A stretch of 64,000 nt of DNA from Planctomycetales bacterium. GTDB taxonomy: Bacteria; Planctomycetota; Planctomycetia; Planctomycetales; Planctomycetaceae. The translations under genes and the position numbers were made by a program. This document shows positions 54,900-63,900 of the stretch, one piece after another (position 1 is the first letter of the stretch; every line of letters starts with the position of its first letter). Location of the stretch: NCBI GenBank assembly GCA_026400835.1, contig JAPLOA010000093.1, positions 1 through 64,000 on the forward strand, given 5' to 3'. The notes beneath the pieces were generated by a model that was not told the origin of the DNA, did no database searches, and worked only from the letters and a program-made list of their open reading frames with translations.

Positions 54900-56294
54900 A
54901 TGAATCAATCACAAACACGCCGCGCATTTTTAAGCCGCGCATCGGGCGGATTCGGAGCCGTCGCGTTGGCCGGTCTGTGCAGCGAACTTCAAGCGGTACC
55001 GGACAATCCGCTTGCTGCGCGAAACGGCCACCACGCCGCGAAGGCCGACCGAGTCATCTTCCTCTACTCAACCGGCGGCACTTCGCATATCGACACCTTC
55101 AATCACCGCCCGAAGCTCATCGCCGATCATGGTAAGTCCATTACGGCGTCGCGGTGGCTCAATAAATCGGGTGAGTTCAACCGGTTCCTGATTAAGCCAC
55201 GGTACACTTTCAAGCAATACGGGCAAAGCGGAACATGGGTCAGCGAACTGTTCCCACACGTTGGTTCGGTCATCGACGATGTGTGTGTGCTCAATGCAAT
55301 GCACTGCGAGAGTGATGGTCATGACAAAGCGACGCTGGCTGCTCACACGGGTTCAGCGCAGTTCGCGCGACCGAGCGCAGGGTCTTGGGTAAGCTATGGA
55401 CTTGGAACCGTCAATCAGAATCTACCATCGTTCGTGGTTCTGGCTCCTGCCGCACCCTACGCAGGCGCACAGACCTGGAGCAGCGACTTCCTTCCTGCCT
55501 GCCATCAGGGCACGCACGTCATGCCGGGGATCGAACCACTGCCGAATATCCGACCACGAAATGCAAACACCGAGCTTCAGAAGATGGAGCTCACTCTGCA
55601 GAGACGATTGAATCAATCTCATCTCGCGGAGCGGGCCGCCGATCAATCGCTCGATGCACGCATTCGATCCTTTGAGACAGCGTTCGGCATGCAGCGTGAA
55701 GCTCCGGAGGCGTTTGATCTATCGCAGGAAACGGAAGACACACTCCGCCTGTATGGGCTGGAGCGCGGCGCGACGAGCGGCTTTGGCTGGCAATGCCTGG
55801 TCGCTCGCAGACTGGCAGAACGTGGCGTGCGGTTCCAGGAGTTAATCGACGTTGGTTCGAGTGGAAACTGGGACTCGCACGGGAATATGGGCGATCATGA
55901 GCGTCTTGCAAAAGCGATCGACAAGCCGATCGCTGGCCTGCTCACCGATCTCAAACAAAGAGGTATGCTGGACCGGACGCTCGTTGTCTGGACGACCGAG
56001 TTCGGTCGTACTCCATTCCATCAGCAGGCGGACCACGCCGGCCGCGAGCACCACAACCTGTGCTTCTCGTCATGGATGGCCGGAGGCGGCGTGACAGGCG
56101 GCATCGTCCACGGCCAGTCGGATGAATATGGCATTCTGACTTCCGAGGACGCGGTTCACACTCACGATCTGCACGCGACGATGCTGCACCTTCTCGGCAT
56201 CGATCACGAACGTTTGACCTTCCGCCACGCCGGCCGCGACTTCCGTCTCACCGACGTCCACGGCCGTGTCGTACGCGAGATTATTTCAACCTGA
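54900..56294 (+). CDS. DUF1501 protein, Tat-exported
   Basis: 464 residues from ATG 54900, giving a twin-arginine signal QTRRAFLSRASGGFGAVALA. DUF1501 motifs are VIFLYSTGGTSHIDTFNHRP, LIDVGSSGNWDSHGNMGDHE, GMLDRTLVVWTTEFGRTPFH and AGREHHNLCFSSWMAGGGVT. It lies 74 bp downstream of the PSCyt/DUF1553 gene on the same strand. It ends 7 bp from the convergent NtrC-type regulator gene. Confidence 0.88.
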   Translation: MNQSQTRRAFLSRASGGFGAVALAGLCSELQAVPDNPLAARNGHHAAKADRVIFLYSTGGTSHIDTFNHRPKLIADHGKSITASRWLNKSGEFNRFLIKPRYTFKQYGQSGTWVSELFPHVGSVIDDVCVLNAMHCESDGHDKATLAAHTGSAQFARPSAGSWVSYGLGTVNQNLPSFVVLAPAAPYAGAQTWSSDFLPACHQGTHVMPGIEPLPNIRPRNANTELQKMELTLQRRLNQSHLAERAADQSLDARIRSFETAFGMQREAPEAFDLSQETEDTLRLYGLERGATSGFGWQCLVARRLAERGVRFQELIDVGSSGNWDSHGNMGDHERLAKAIDKPIAGLLTDLKQRGMLDRTLVVWTTEFGRTPFHQQADHAGREHHNLCFSSWMAGGGVTGGIVHGQSDEYGILTSEDAVHTHDLHATMLHLLGIDHERLTFRHAGRDFRLTDVHGRVVREIIST

Positions 56295-56301
56295 GATCCA
56301 G

Positions 56302-57672
56302 TTACTCATCGCCCAGTTTTGTCGTCATCCCCAACTGGCGAAGTTTCTGTTGAAGGCTCTGACGATGGATTCCAAGACGACGGGCAGCGGCGCTGATGTT
56401 CCCCGATTCCTGTTCAAGCGCGTGGCCAATCGAGGCTCGTTCAAAGTCTTGCGTCACTCGATCACGCGCTTCAGATAGTGGCAGATCGAGGTAAGGCTCC
56501 CACTTAAAGGATGTCGACGAAGGCGACGCGGCGGCGAGACCCAGATCGCGAGCGGTAATCTTTTCGCTGTCACCAAGCGCCGCTGCGGAGGCAATCATCT
56601 GCTGCAACTCACGAACATTGCCCGGCCAGCGATGAGCCATCAAAGCAGCCATCGCGCATTGACTGAATGCCCGTTCGGACGGCAGAAAGGAATTCGCAAG
56701 CAGCAGGATGTCCTCCTGACGTTCTCGCAATGGCGCAACTGTCAGTTCGATTCCCTTGAGACGAAAATACAGATCGTGACGAAACGCTTTGTCCGTGATC
56801 GCCTGCTCCAGGTCCTGATGAGTCGCACTGATGACTCGAACGTTGACTTGAATCCCGTCTTCACTGCCAACGGGCTGAACGATGCCTTCCTGAAGAACTC
56901 GCAGCAGTCGGGTTTGGACGGAGGAGGGCATGTCACCGATCTCATCGAGAAACAATGTGCCTCCATCCGCGCGGCGAAAAACACCTTCGCGGGCTCGATC
57001 TGCACCAGTGAAAGCGCCTTTGACGTGACCGAAAAGTTCACTCTCGACGAGGTTTTCAGAAACGGCCGCTGTGTTCACAGCAACAAATGGTTTTGACGCA
57101 CGGGGACTTCTTTGATGCAATTCACGAGCAATCAGTTCCTTACCAGTCCCGCTTTCGCCACGGATCAGCACGGACAAGTCTGTTTTGGCTGAACGTTCGA
57201 TCTGCGTAAACAATCGCTGCATCGGCCGACTGAAACCGCGAATCGATCCAAACGTCGCACCACTCTCAGAAAGTTGCTGACGAAGCGTTTCCACCTGATT
57301 TTGAAGACGCAGTCGATCTTCCGAGCGTTTGACGATGGCTCGCAGATGGTCGATATCAAAAGGCTTTGTTAAGAAATCGGCAGCACCTCGGCGAATACAA
57401 TCAACAGCGAGACTGATCGAGTCGTTCGCGGTCACGACGATGATCTCCGGCATCGGAGAGTCTGACTTTTCTCGCAGATTTGCGAGCACCGTCAAGCCGT
57501 CACATTTCGGCATATTAAGATCCAGAAAGACCAGATCCGGAGTCTTTTCACGGATGACCGACAGCGCCTCATTGCCATCGGGAGCTTCCAGAATTTCTCG
57601 GCCGGCCCCCTGCAGCGCGCGAGACATCCCGTAACGGGCAGCAGCTTCATCATCGGCCAGCAGAATCTTCAT
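56302..57672 (-). CDS. NtrC-family sigma-54-dependent response regulator
   Basis: 456 residues from ATG 57672. The receiver domain has Asp7/Asp8, phospho-acceptor Asp51 ([12 protein letters not shown]) and a KPFD lysine. The AAA+ domain has Walker A GESGTGKE, the sigma-54 contact loop GAFTGAD and Walker [14 protein letters not shown] Fis-type helix-turn-helix ends the protein ([20 protein letters not shown]). It activates sigma-54 promoters when phosphorylated. No cognate histidine kinase is adjacent, so it is probably an orphan with a kinase encoded elsewhere. Confidence 0.95.
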   Translation of the reverse strand: MKILLADDEAAARYGMSRALQGAGREILEAPDGNEALSVIREKTPDLVFLDLNMPKCDGLTVLANLREKSDSPMPEIIVVTANDSISLAVDCIRRGAADFLTKPFDIDHLRAIVKRSEDRLRLQNQVETLRQQLSESGATFGSIRGFSRPMQRLFTQIERSAKTDLSVLIRGESGTGKELIARELHQRSPRASKPFVAVNTAAVSENLVESELFGHVKGAFTGADRAREGVFRRADGGTLFLDEIGDMPSSVQTRLLRVLQEGIVQPVGSEDGIQVNVRVISATHQDLEQAITDKAFRHDLYFRLKGIELTVAPLRERQEDILLLANSFLPSERAFSQCAMAALMAHRWPGNVRELQQMIASAAALGDSEKITARDLGLAAASPSSTSFKWEPYLDLPLSEARDRVTQDFERASIGHALEQESGNISAAARRLGIHRQSLQQKLRQLGMTTKLGDE

Positions 57673-57856
57673 GAGACGGGATTTCACCTGGCAGCCGGAT
57701 TTTCCTGTTCGACACCAATCCCTGCGGGGAAGAGGCCACCGCTTGAATCACTATTGAGCAGGTCTATACTCTGCCGCTGTCAAAGGACAAAGTTTCTGTC
57801 TGAACTGTGATCAGCTCAGATTTGTTCGCACTATACGAAATAACAGAGGAATTACG

Positions 57857-58405
57857 ATGGGTATTCGAATTGGTCAGACAGCTCCCGGGCTGGACCTTGC
57901 TCTCCAGGCCTACGATCGCACGAAGGACAACACTGACAAGCAGTTTCAGGACATGAAGCTGACAGATCTGAAGGGCAAGTGGATTTGCCTGTACTTCTAT
58001 CCGCTCGACTTCACATTCGTTTGCCCAACGGAAATCATTGCCTTCGACAAGGCTCTGGGCGAATTCGGCGATCGCAACACCGTCGTGCTGACAGCCAGCA
58101 CCGACAGCGTGTTTTCACACAAGGGCTGGTGCGACTCTCACAAGGAACTGGGACAGCTGAAGCATCTGATGATCGGCGACACCAATCATCAGCTTTCTTC
58201 AGCCTATGAGGTTCTGGACTGCGGTAAGGGCATCGCTTACCGCGGAGTTTATCTGATTGACCCAACCGGCGTCCTGCGATGGCTGGCCGTTCATGATCTG
58301 GGCGTCGGCCGAAACGTGGACGAAGTTCTGCGAGTTCTGGACGCGTTGCAGACTGACAAGCTGTGCCCATGCAACTGGAAGCCAGGCCAGTCGACTCTGA
58401 ACTAG
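57857..58405 (+). CDS. Typical 2-Cys peroxiredoxin (AhpC/TSA family)
   Basis: 182 residues, ATG preceded by GAGGAA. The peroxidatic Cys56 lies in DFTFVCPTEI. The resolving cysteine lies near the C-terminus in LCPCNWKPG (Cys170 or Cys172). HKGWCDSHKELGQLKHLMIG and AYRGVYLIDPTGVLRW are further family blocks. It reduces peroxides in the cytoplasm with thioredoxin- or AhpF-type donors. The C-x-C at the resolving site is a variant seen in some bacterial subfamilies. It has a perfect terminator immediately downstream and stands alone. Confidence 0.95.
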   Translation: MGIRIGQTAPGLDLALQAYDRTKDNTDKQFQDMKLTDLKGKWICLYFYPLDFTFVCPTEIIAFDKALGEFGDRNTVVLTASTDSVFSHKGWCDSHKELGQLKHLMIGDTNHQLSSAYEVLDCGKGIAYRGVYLIDPTGVLRWLAVHDLGVGRNVDEVLRVLDALQTDKLCPCNWKPGQSTLN

Positions 58406-58432
58406 TTGTGCTGATTTTGGCAGAATGGATTT

Positions 58433-58471
58433 AAAAGGGCTTCGAAGAGAAATCTTCGAAGCCCTTTTTTT
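58433..58471. terminator. Intrinsic terminator after the peroxiredoxin gene
   Basis: A perfect 16-bp stem AAAAGGGCTTCGAAGA / TCTTCGAAGCCCTTTT with a GAAA tetraloop, followed by further T residues. Confidence 0.96.
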
Positions 58472-58496
58472 AGATGGCAATCAGTGGTTTTCTCCG

Positions 58497-58625
58497 TTTG
58501 GACTGCTGCAGCAGTCCGATCCACAGCCTGCTGTGGACAACCGTTCTAAGCCCGGGCCAATGCAAGCCCAAGATTTGTCAGCAGGCTGCCTGAAACAAAG
58601 CTGTAGCGGGCTGCAGCAGTCCAAA
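58497..58625. repeat. Inverted-repeat element with TTTGGACTGCTGCAGC ends
   Basis: 16-bp arms at 58497-58512 and 58610-58625 are exact inverted repeats about 100 bp apart. An inner CCACAG/CTGTGG hairpin and CAGCAGGCTGC sequences lie between. The CAGCCTGCTG core recurs near 11970-11987. It lies directly after the peroxiredoxin terminator and before a convergent gene end. Confidence 0.85.
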
Positions 58626-58639
58626 GGGAGTCTGACTTT

Positions 58640-59053
58640 CTAATACAGCAAATCAAACTGCGGATTTCCCGTGATAATCCAGAGCACTACAAAGTGGTGG
58701 ATCATGTCGCTGATGAACAGTCCGATTCCGATCGCAAGCAAGCGAAATGACGATTTCGGGAATCGCTGTTCCAGCCAGAACGCCAGGCCCACACAGGCAA
58801 TACCGATATAGCTGTGATGAATACGCAGACCCATCGTCAATCGGCCAATAGAAGAGGCCGTGTCACGAGTTGACTCCAGCGCAAAACCAAATCGAAACAC
58901 ACACGTCACAACTTCAAAGGCAACCGCCCAGATTAGTCCCTGGAAGTTAACTTCTCGCAGCGAAAAGGTCTTTTCAGATCTTAACTCGCGTGTGACGAAC
59001 GTCTCGATTGCCGGAAGAGAAGTTGATGTTTTCAAGAATAGTTTCACAGGCAA
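58640..59053 (-). CDS. Hypothetical membrane protein
   Basis: Up to 137 residues; the start is uncertain because only TTG and GTG starts precede the conserved-looking part. Three or so hydrophobic segments are visible (~45-58, ~78-95, ~105-128). HH-rich loops (LRIHHSYIGIACVGLAFWLE, DMIHHFVVLWIITG) flank the last helices. The paired HH motifs recall small membrane proteins that bind metal or haem, but no family was recognised. It lies just downstream of the receiver-domain gene on the same strand (14 bp apart), so co-transcription is likely. Confidence 0.55.
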   Translation of the reverse strand: MPVKLFLKTSTSLPAIETFVTRELRSEKTFSLREVNFQGLIWAVAFEVVTCVFRFGFALESTRDTASSIGRLTMGLRIHHSYIGIACVGLAFWLEQRFPKSSFRLLAIGIGLFISDMIHHFVVLWIITGNPQFDLLY

Positions 59054-59067
59054 AAGGTACGCAAGTT

Positions 59068-59442
59068 TCAGGCTTCCAGAATTGCAGCAAGACGAGTCCT
59101 GGTTTCGGGGCGATTCAATTCTGCTTTTCCGAATCCGTAAACAGCTCCCATCTCCACGGCCTTCTGTTGCCAGTCCGCATAGTTGGACACCAGCATCACA
59201 GGAACAACAGACTTTGAGCCACCACGGATGCGAGTAAGGATCTCAAGTCCGTCGCTACCGTCAGCATCCAGTTTGCGATTAATCAGTACAAGATCCACGG
59301 GATTCGCTTCCAGCACCGCAATCGCCTGATCGGGTAAGTCGGCCGTCAAAACACTCACATCAAACTGCGACTTCAAATAATACCCAATCGCAGCCGTGTC
59401 CGGACGACATTGACCAATACTTAACACCGTTTTCTGGCTCAT
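59068..59442 (-). CDS. Stand-alone receiver-like protein lacking the phospho-acceptor aspartate
   Basis: 124 residues from ATG 59442, preceded by AAAGGAAAG. The fold pattern is that of a CheY-type receiver: TVLSIGQCRPD where IVDDD-type acidic residues are usual, DLVLINRKLDADGSDGLEIL where the phospho-acceptor Asp is normally in LLDxxMP, then VMLVSNYADWQQKAVEMGAV and FGKAEL near the switch lysine. The acceptor position is Asn and most of the acidic pocket is missing. It is therefore likely a phosphorylation-independent (pseudo-)receiver, or a regulator controlled in another way. Confidence 0.75.
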   Translation of the reverse strand: MSQKTVLSIGQCRPDTAAIGYYLKSQFDVSVLTADLPDQAIAVLEANPVDLVLINRKLDADGSDGLEILTRIRGGSKSVVPVMLVSNYADWQQKAVEMGAVYGFGKAELNRPETRTRLAAILEA

Positions 59443-59923
59443 CAGCGTTCTTTCCTTTTTTGTTCTGACACTGCAAATCCGGCAGCAATTCTCGCCTCGT
59501 AGTATCAAAGAATTGTAGACATAAGATTTCCTCAACGACAGTGAGCCATTCGTTGAAGCAAACCTACGCCATTGCTTTGACCACGGGCTGTTCCCTGCGG
59601 CGAAAGCTGCCGGTTGATGATAAGTCAGTCGCTGCGATCAATCGATGCACAGATCACCAGCGCAGTTAACTGTGATGCAATCGATTCCATCGACACATCC
59701 GGCGGTCGTTGTCATCACACTCGGAAAGGCTCCCCAGAAAACCGGTTTCAGGTCTTGAATGCCCTCCGATGATGTGATGCGGGGATTTGTCGCTGGGCTC
59801 CTGGGTCATTAGATTCAGACCAGGCGAAAATGATGCGGTGACTGGAGTCTGTCGCACGTCCTCACAACATGGATGGAAACCTTGTCGTCGCCCACTTTGC
59901 GACAGGGCATCACGGAGGAATCT
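59443..59923. other. Divergent intergenic region, no gene recognised
   Basis: 481 bp between the receiver gene and the Wza-like gene. An imperfect inverted repeat ATCGATGCACAG ... CTGTGATGCAATCGAT spans 59641-59685. Promoters for both directions should lie here. Confidence 0.4.
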
Positions 59924-61060
59924 ATGGTACCGGCACATTTTGTCTGGACTCTGCGGCTTCGGTCGTGTACCGCAACCGCGCTCGCTCTGCTCCTCTGCGC
60001 CGGACTCAGTGGATGTGCCTCATGGACTTCCGGTAAGTCGAAAGATAACTTTCAGTCTGAAAACTGTGCCTCAAGCACTGCGGGGTATGGCATGGCGTGC
60101 GAAGCTCCAAGAGAGCTTCGCAAAGTCTCACTGCCGGAATACATGATCGAGCCACCAGACGTGCTCCTGATTGAATCCGTCAACAATATTCGTCCGTCGT
60201 TTGCACCAGTGCGAGCTGGCGAGACACTGATTGTTCAGGTCAACCGGACAATTCCTGTTGGGCAGATCGAGGATCCTGTTTCTGCTCAGTTCAAGCAGAT
60301 CAACGGACTTTATGTCATTGGAACGGATGGATATCTGAATCTTGGACCAGAATACGGGAAGGTCCTGGTCGCTGATCAGCCGCTTGATGAAATCCAGCGA
60401 CGTGTTGATGAACACTTGCGACAGATCCTGACCGATCCCCAGGTACTGGTCACTCTTCCGATGCCTCAGAACAAGCAGTTCATCGCCGGACCTCACCTGG
60501 TTCGTCCGGATGGCACAGTTGGACTTGGCGTCTACGGCAGTGTGTACGTCACCGGGATGACACTGCAGCAGGCGAAGCATACATTGGAACAACATCTAAG
60601 CCAGCATATTCATCGCCCGGAAATCTCCATTGATATTCTGGCCTACAACAGCAAAGTCTACTACGTCATCACGGACGGTGGTGGAGCTGGTGAGCAGGTC
60701 TATCGAATTCCGGCTACTGGTAACGAAACGGTTCTGGATGCTATTGCTGGCGTGAATGGACTTCCTGCTGTTGCTTCGAAAGCGTCAATCTGGATTGCGC
60801 GACCGTCACCAGATCCCTACGGACCGGATCAGATTCTGAAAGTTGACTGGAATGCGATTGCTCAGGGCGCTCAGACAACAACAAACTATCAGATGCTGCC
60901 GGGTGACCGGCTGTACGTGAAAGCCTCACCGCTGATCATCATGAGCACAAAAGTGGCTAAACTCACGGCTCCGTTTGAGCGGATGCTGGGCTTCACGATT
61001 CTGGGTAACGGTGCGGTACAAAACCTGTCCGGGAAAAACAACAACGGTGGTGGATTCTGA
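59924..61060 (+). CDS. Wza-like polysaccharide-export lipoprotein
   Basis: 378 residues from ATG 59924, preceded by CGGAGGAA. The lipoprotein signal ends in GLSGC (Cys31). YMIEPPDVLLIESVNNIRP begins a polysaccharide biosynthesis/export (PES) domain, followed by QINGLYVIGTDGYLNLGPEY and VLVTLPMPQNKQFIAGPHLV. A second, SLBB-like half follows: VYYVITDGGGAGEQVYRIPA and MLPGDRLYVKASPL. Wza-type proteins form outer-membrane channels for capsule or exopolysaccharide. No glycosyltransferase or Wzc-like kinase is adjacent. Two exported low-complexity proteins follow instead, the first overlapping by one base. Confidence 0.85.
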   Translation: MVPAHFVWTLRLRSCTATALALLLCAGLSGCASWTSGKSKDNFQSENCASSTAGYGMACEAPRELRKVSLPEYMIEPPDVLLIESVNNIRPSFAPVRAGETLIVQVNRTIPVGQIEDPVSAQFKQINGLYVIGTDGYLNLGPEYGKVLVADQPLDEIQRRVDEHLRQILTDPQVLVTLPMPQNKQFIAGPHLVRPDGTVGLGVYGSVYVTGMTLQQAKHTLEQHLSQHIHRPEISIDILAYNSKVYYVITDGGGAGEQVYRIPATGNETVLDAIAGVNGLPAVASKASIWIARPSPDPYGPDQILKVDWNAIAQGAQTTTNYQMLPGDRLYVKASPLIIMSTKVAKLTAPFERMLGFTILGNGAVQNLSGKNNNGGGF

Positions 61061-61725
61061 TGATCAACCTAGGACCTTCATTCCAGACGTTTGGCCTTTT
61101 GCTGTCGTTCTGTATTGCCGTTCCGGCATCAGCGCAGGTTGGAGGCATGAACGGCCCGGGCAATGCTCCGACGTTCAGCCCCTACATCAACTTATTGCGT
61201 GAAGGCGGTGGTGTTGGGCAGAACTATTTTGGATTGGTAAGACCGCAGGTCGACTTTGCTCAGCAGAACCAAATGCTTGGGCAAAATATCAATGCCCTGC
61301 AGGCCAATCAGATGCAGCCGGGGCGCATGGCGGGAGGAATTGGTTACACGCAGCTCGGTGCGACAGGGCATCCTGTGATGTTCGGCAGTATTAACGGAGG
61401 CCGGTTTCAGGGCGGCTACAACGGCGTGGCCGGTGGTGGTGGCTTTGGAGGAGGCGGGATGCAGGGCGGATTTGGCGGCGGAGCCATGGGCGGCGGTGCA
61501 ATGGGTGGATTTGGCGGAGCAGGCGGCGGCGGTGCCATGGGTGGGGGATTTGGTGGTGGCGGCGCTGTTCAAGGCGGCGGTATGAATGGTGGCTTCAATC
61601 CGATGGGAGCGATGCAATTGAATGGTCCCGGTGGCGCTGGCAATGGTTTCAGTGGCGTATCGGGCCATATGGCTCAGTTCGGTGGAATCGGCAATCAGTA
61701 TCGTGGTACGGGACAAGGACAGTAA
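61060..61725 (+). CDS. Exported glycine-rich protein
   Basis: 221 residues. The ATG overlaps the stop of the Wza-like gene (TGATG), so translation is coupled. A signal peptide (FGLLLSFCIAVPASAQ) is followed by NAPTFSPYINLLREGGGVGQ, a segment common at the start of planctomycete exported Gly-rich proteins. A long GGGFGGGGM/GGAMGG-type tract fills ~125-190. No enzyme motif is present. It is probably a surface or matrix protein linked to the export system upstream. Confidence 0.75.
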   Translation: MINLGPSFQTFGLLLSFCIAVPASAQVGGMNGPGNAPTFSPYINLLREGGGVGQNYFGLVRPQVDFAQQNQMLGQNINALQANQMQPGRMAGGIGYTQLGATGHPVMFGSINGGRFQGGYNGVAGGGGFGGGGMQGGFGGGAMGGGAMGGFGGAGGGGAMGGGFGGGGAVQGGGMNGGFNPMGAMQLNGPGGAGNGFSGVSGHMAQFGGIGNQYRGTGQGQ

Positions 61726-61791
61726 TCCACATCAGTCGACAAGCGTGGACAACTCAGTCTTCGCTCCTCAAATGTTCAAGGATCGAACAAC

Positions 61792-62829
61792 ATGCGTTCT
61801 CGGACGATCAAGCAACTGTTTGCCGCCGCTTCTGTCGGATCCATAATTCTGGTGTCGGCAATGCCAGTGAATGCGGGCAGGATGTTCAAGGATGAACCAT
61901 CACGTCCTCATACTTTTGCGGGATGCCAACCTGCGTGGGGCTATAATCAAACATGCTGGCAGCGATTTCCTGCACTGCCTCCCTGTGATTCCAATGGCAA
62001 CTGCTACGGGCAGCCGTCCGACGGTGCGACGAGCTATGATCACTCAGGCAGTGTTTATGCTCCGCAACACCACGAGGCAGTCGTCGACCCGAGCTTTTCA
62101 GGAGTGCCGCAAACTCAGCCAGGCCCTAACTCGCATCAGATGTTCGTGCCAAATCATGGAACTGCGAACTCTTCGACCGAGCTGCGTAATGGAACGCCAA
62201 TGGGCAATCCGACAATTCAAGCTCCGCTACACCAATACAGTTCGCCTCCGCAAACTCAGACATTGGACTCACTGGTGCCCTCGGTAGACCAGCCTTCTCA
62301 ACAAGTACCTCCAGCGCCGTCAGGGTCATTGGCTCTGCCTCCACTGCCTGCTCCGCCGGACGCAATACCCGCAACGCCCGGACAGACTCGTTTTCAGCCC
62401 CAGTATGAGCAGTTGATGCCAGGACCCGATGGTCGTTTGAACACGTCCACTGCAATGAATCGCAATCAGGGATACAGTTCCGGGGCCAGCCGTTATGGCC
62501 AAATCAATCGACCTGTCTCATCACAGCAGATTCCGACGCCATCTATGCCGAGACGAACCGGTCCGCCAGTTCAATTTGCTGACGCCGTCACAAGCCTCGG
62601 AAATCAACAGAATCATCGCTCTACGCATACTGTTGGAACCGCTGACCGACCCGCCAGCTCCAGAAATAACAATCCGTCAGGAACGCTGGCACGACCAGTC
62701 TCGCAAAGTCACAACATGCTTCCCGCGAACTCCTCACGGTATGGAGTGACCCGTCCTGCGGCCGACGTCTCGACGGCTCCGGCTATCGTTGTCGAACCGT
62801 TGCGAAAAACTCCGGGAAGTTATCGATAG
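61792..62829 (+). CDS. Exported Pro/Ser/Gln-rich low-complexity protein
   Basis: 345 residues. An N-terminal signal (IKQLFAAASVGSIILVSAMP) ends near NAG, followed by CQPAWGYNQTCWQRFPALPP with a pair of cysteines (the WGY...CWRxFP pattern is recurrent in planctomycete exported proteins). The rest is Pro-, Ser- and Gln-rich with no fold recognised (for example QVPPAPSGSLALPPLPAPPD). It lies 66 bp downstream of the Gly-rich gene on the same strand. It is likely a cell-surface or matrix component. Confidence 0.7.
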   Translation: MRSRTIKQLFAAASVGSIILVSAMPVNAGRMFKDEPSRPHTFAGCQPAWGYNQTCWQRFPALPPCDSNGNCYGQPSDGATSYDHSGSVYAPQHHEAVVDPSFSGVPQTQPGPNSHQMFVPNHGTANSSTELRNGTPMGNPTIQAPLHQYSSPPQTQTLDSLVPSVDQPSQQVPPAPSGSLALPPLPAPPDAIPATPGQTRFQPQYEQLMPGPDGRLNTSTAMNRNQGYSSGASRYGQINRPVSSQQIPTPSMPRRTGPPVQFADAVTSLGNQQNHRSTHTVGTADRPASSRNNNPSGTLARPVSQSHNMLPANSSRYGVTRPAADVSTAPAIVVEPLRKTPGSYR

Positions 62830-62844
62830 CTGCCATTGTTTCTG

Positions 62845-63804
62845 ATGTCTGAATTTCCACTGACTACTGAGTGCATTGTCGAAGCCTACCTTTCAGGGGT
62901 TCGAATCGACTCGTTCCTTTCGAAACATCTCCGCAACTACACGTCGTGGCGCATTAATCGAATGGTGACGGCCGGTCTGGCGAAGATCGATGATCAACCA
63001 GCCGCCCCTGAAGACCGTGTCTTTCGAGGCCAGCGTGTTTCCCTTCGGCTGGTTGAGCCTCCGGACAAGTTGCTGGATCCGGAACCGATCCTTGTCCCGG
63101 TTGTCTACGAAGATCCATGGCTGATCGTTGTCGATAAACCCGCCGGCCTAGTTGCACATCCGGTGGGAGATTTTCAGGACGGGACTCTTTCCAATGTCCT
63201 CCAGAGTCATCTGGATCGGCAGACTGCCCTCAGAGGACTTCTTCGGCCCGGTGTCGTCCATCGCCTGGATCGCATGACCAGTGGCCTGATTGTCACGGCC
63301 AAGGAGCATTTGGCTCATCGACTTTTGTCGATCGACTTCCAGCAGGGGAAGTTATCCAAGTCGTACGTGGCCCTGATTGAGGGTCGTCCGGATTTTGAAA
63401 CTCGCATCCTCGACTTTTCAATCGGACAACGCCCCGGAGGCAACAGCGTTCTGATGTCGGCGAGGGCGGACGCAAAGAACGCAAGGCCTGCGAAGACTCG
63501 AGTCACCGTCGTCGAAAGATTTGATCGTTACTCAATGGTTGAATGTGTTCTGTTTACCGGGCGGAATCATCAGATTCGAGTCCACCTGTCTCACATCGGT
63601 CATCCGATTTTGGGCGACGAGTATTACGGTCCGCATGGCACAATCAAACAGGCTCCGAGATTTGATGGCGATGATCCAACTGAAGAGCGACATGCTTTGC
63701 ATGCTGCGTCTCTTGGGTTCTTTCACCCCATTCTTCGGGAATGGATGCAGTTTCGAACTTCTCCACCAGCCGATTTCTGGGCGCTGGCCGATTCGCTTTC
63801 CTGA
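62845..63804 (+). CDS. RluA-family pseudouridine synthase
   Basis: 319 residues from ATG 62845; a TTG just upstream is rejected. An S4-like RNA-binding domain (~10-75, IDSFLSKHLRNYTSWRINRM) precedes the catalytic domain. That domain has YEDPWLIVVDKPAGLVAHPV and the catalytic-Asp motif GVVHRLDRMTSGLIV. LSKSYVALIEG and TGRNHQIRVHLSHIGHPILG complete the family blocks. It converts uridine to pseudouridine in rRNA or tRNA; the exact target (RluC, RluD or another) cannot be assigned. Confidence 0.93.
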   Translation: MSEFPLTTECIVEAYLSGVRIDSFLSKHLRNYTSWRINRMVTAGLAKIDDQPAAPEDRVFRGQRVSLRLVEPPDKLLDPEPILVPVVYEDPWLIVVDKPAGLVAHPVGDFQDGTLSNVLQSHLDRQTALRGLLRPGVVHRLDRMTSGLIVTAKEHLAHRLLSIDFQQGKLSKSYVALIEGRPDFETRILDFSIGQRPGGNSVLMSARADAKNARPAKTRVTVVERFDRYSMVECVLFTGRNHQIRVHLSHIGHPILGDEYYGPHGTIKQAPRFDGDDPTEERHALHAASLGFFHPILREWMQFRTSPPADFWALADSLS

Positions 63805-63832
63805 AACGGCCTGAGACCCGTTGATTTCGTGC

Positions 63833-63900
63833 GTAGTGCCGACTTTAGTCGGCATTGTTGCCCAAATTTCCAACGGAATGCCGGCTGAAGCCAGCACTAC
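63833..63900. repeat. Inverted repeat of the GTAGTGCYGRCTTYAGYCGG family
   Basis: The 24-bp arms at 63833-63856 and 63877-63900 differ in four positions, all transitions, with a 20-base loop. It is related to the palindrome at 28873-28894 and to the GTCGACTGAAGTCGAC copy near 35850. Compensated or wobble changes suggest selection for base pairing, or decay from a symmetric ancestor. Confidence 0.8.

Noticed and set aside
62901-62925. tRNA T-arm-like GGGGTTCGAATCGACTC
   Set aside because: It is part of the RluA-family coding frame, and no acceptor stem, D-arm or anticodon arm surrounds it.
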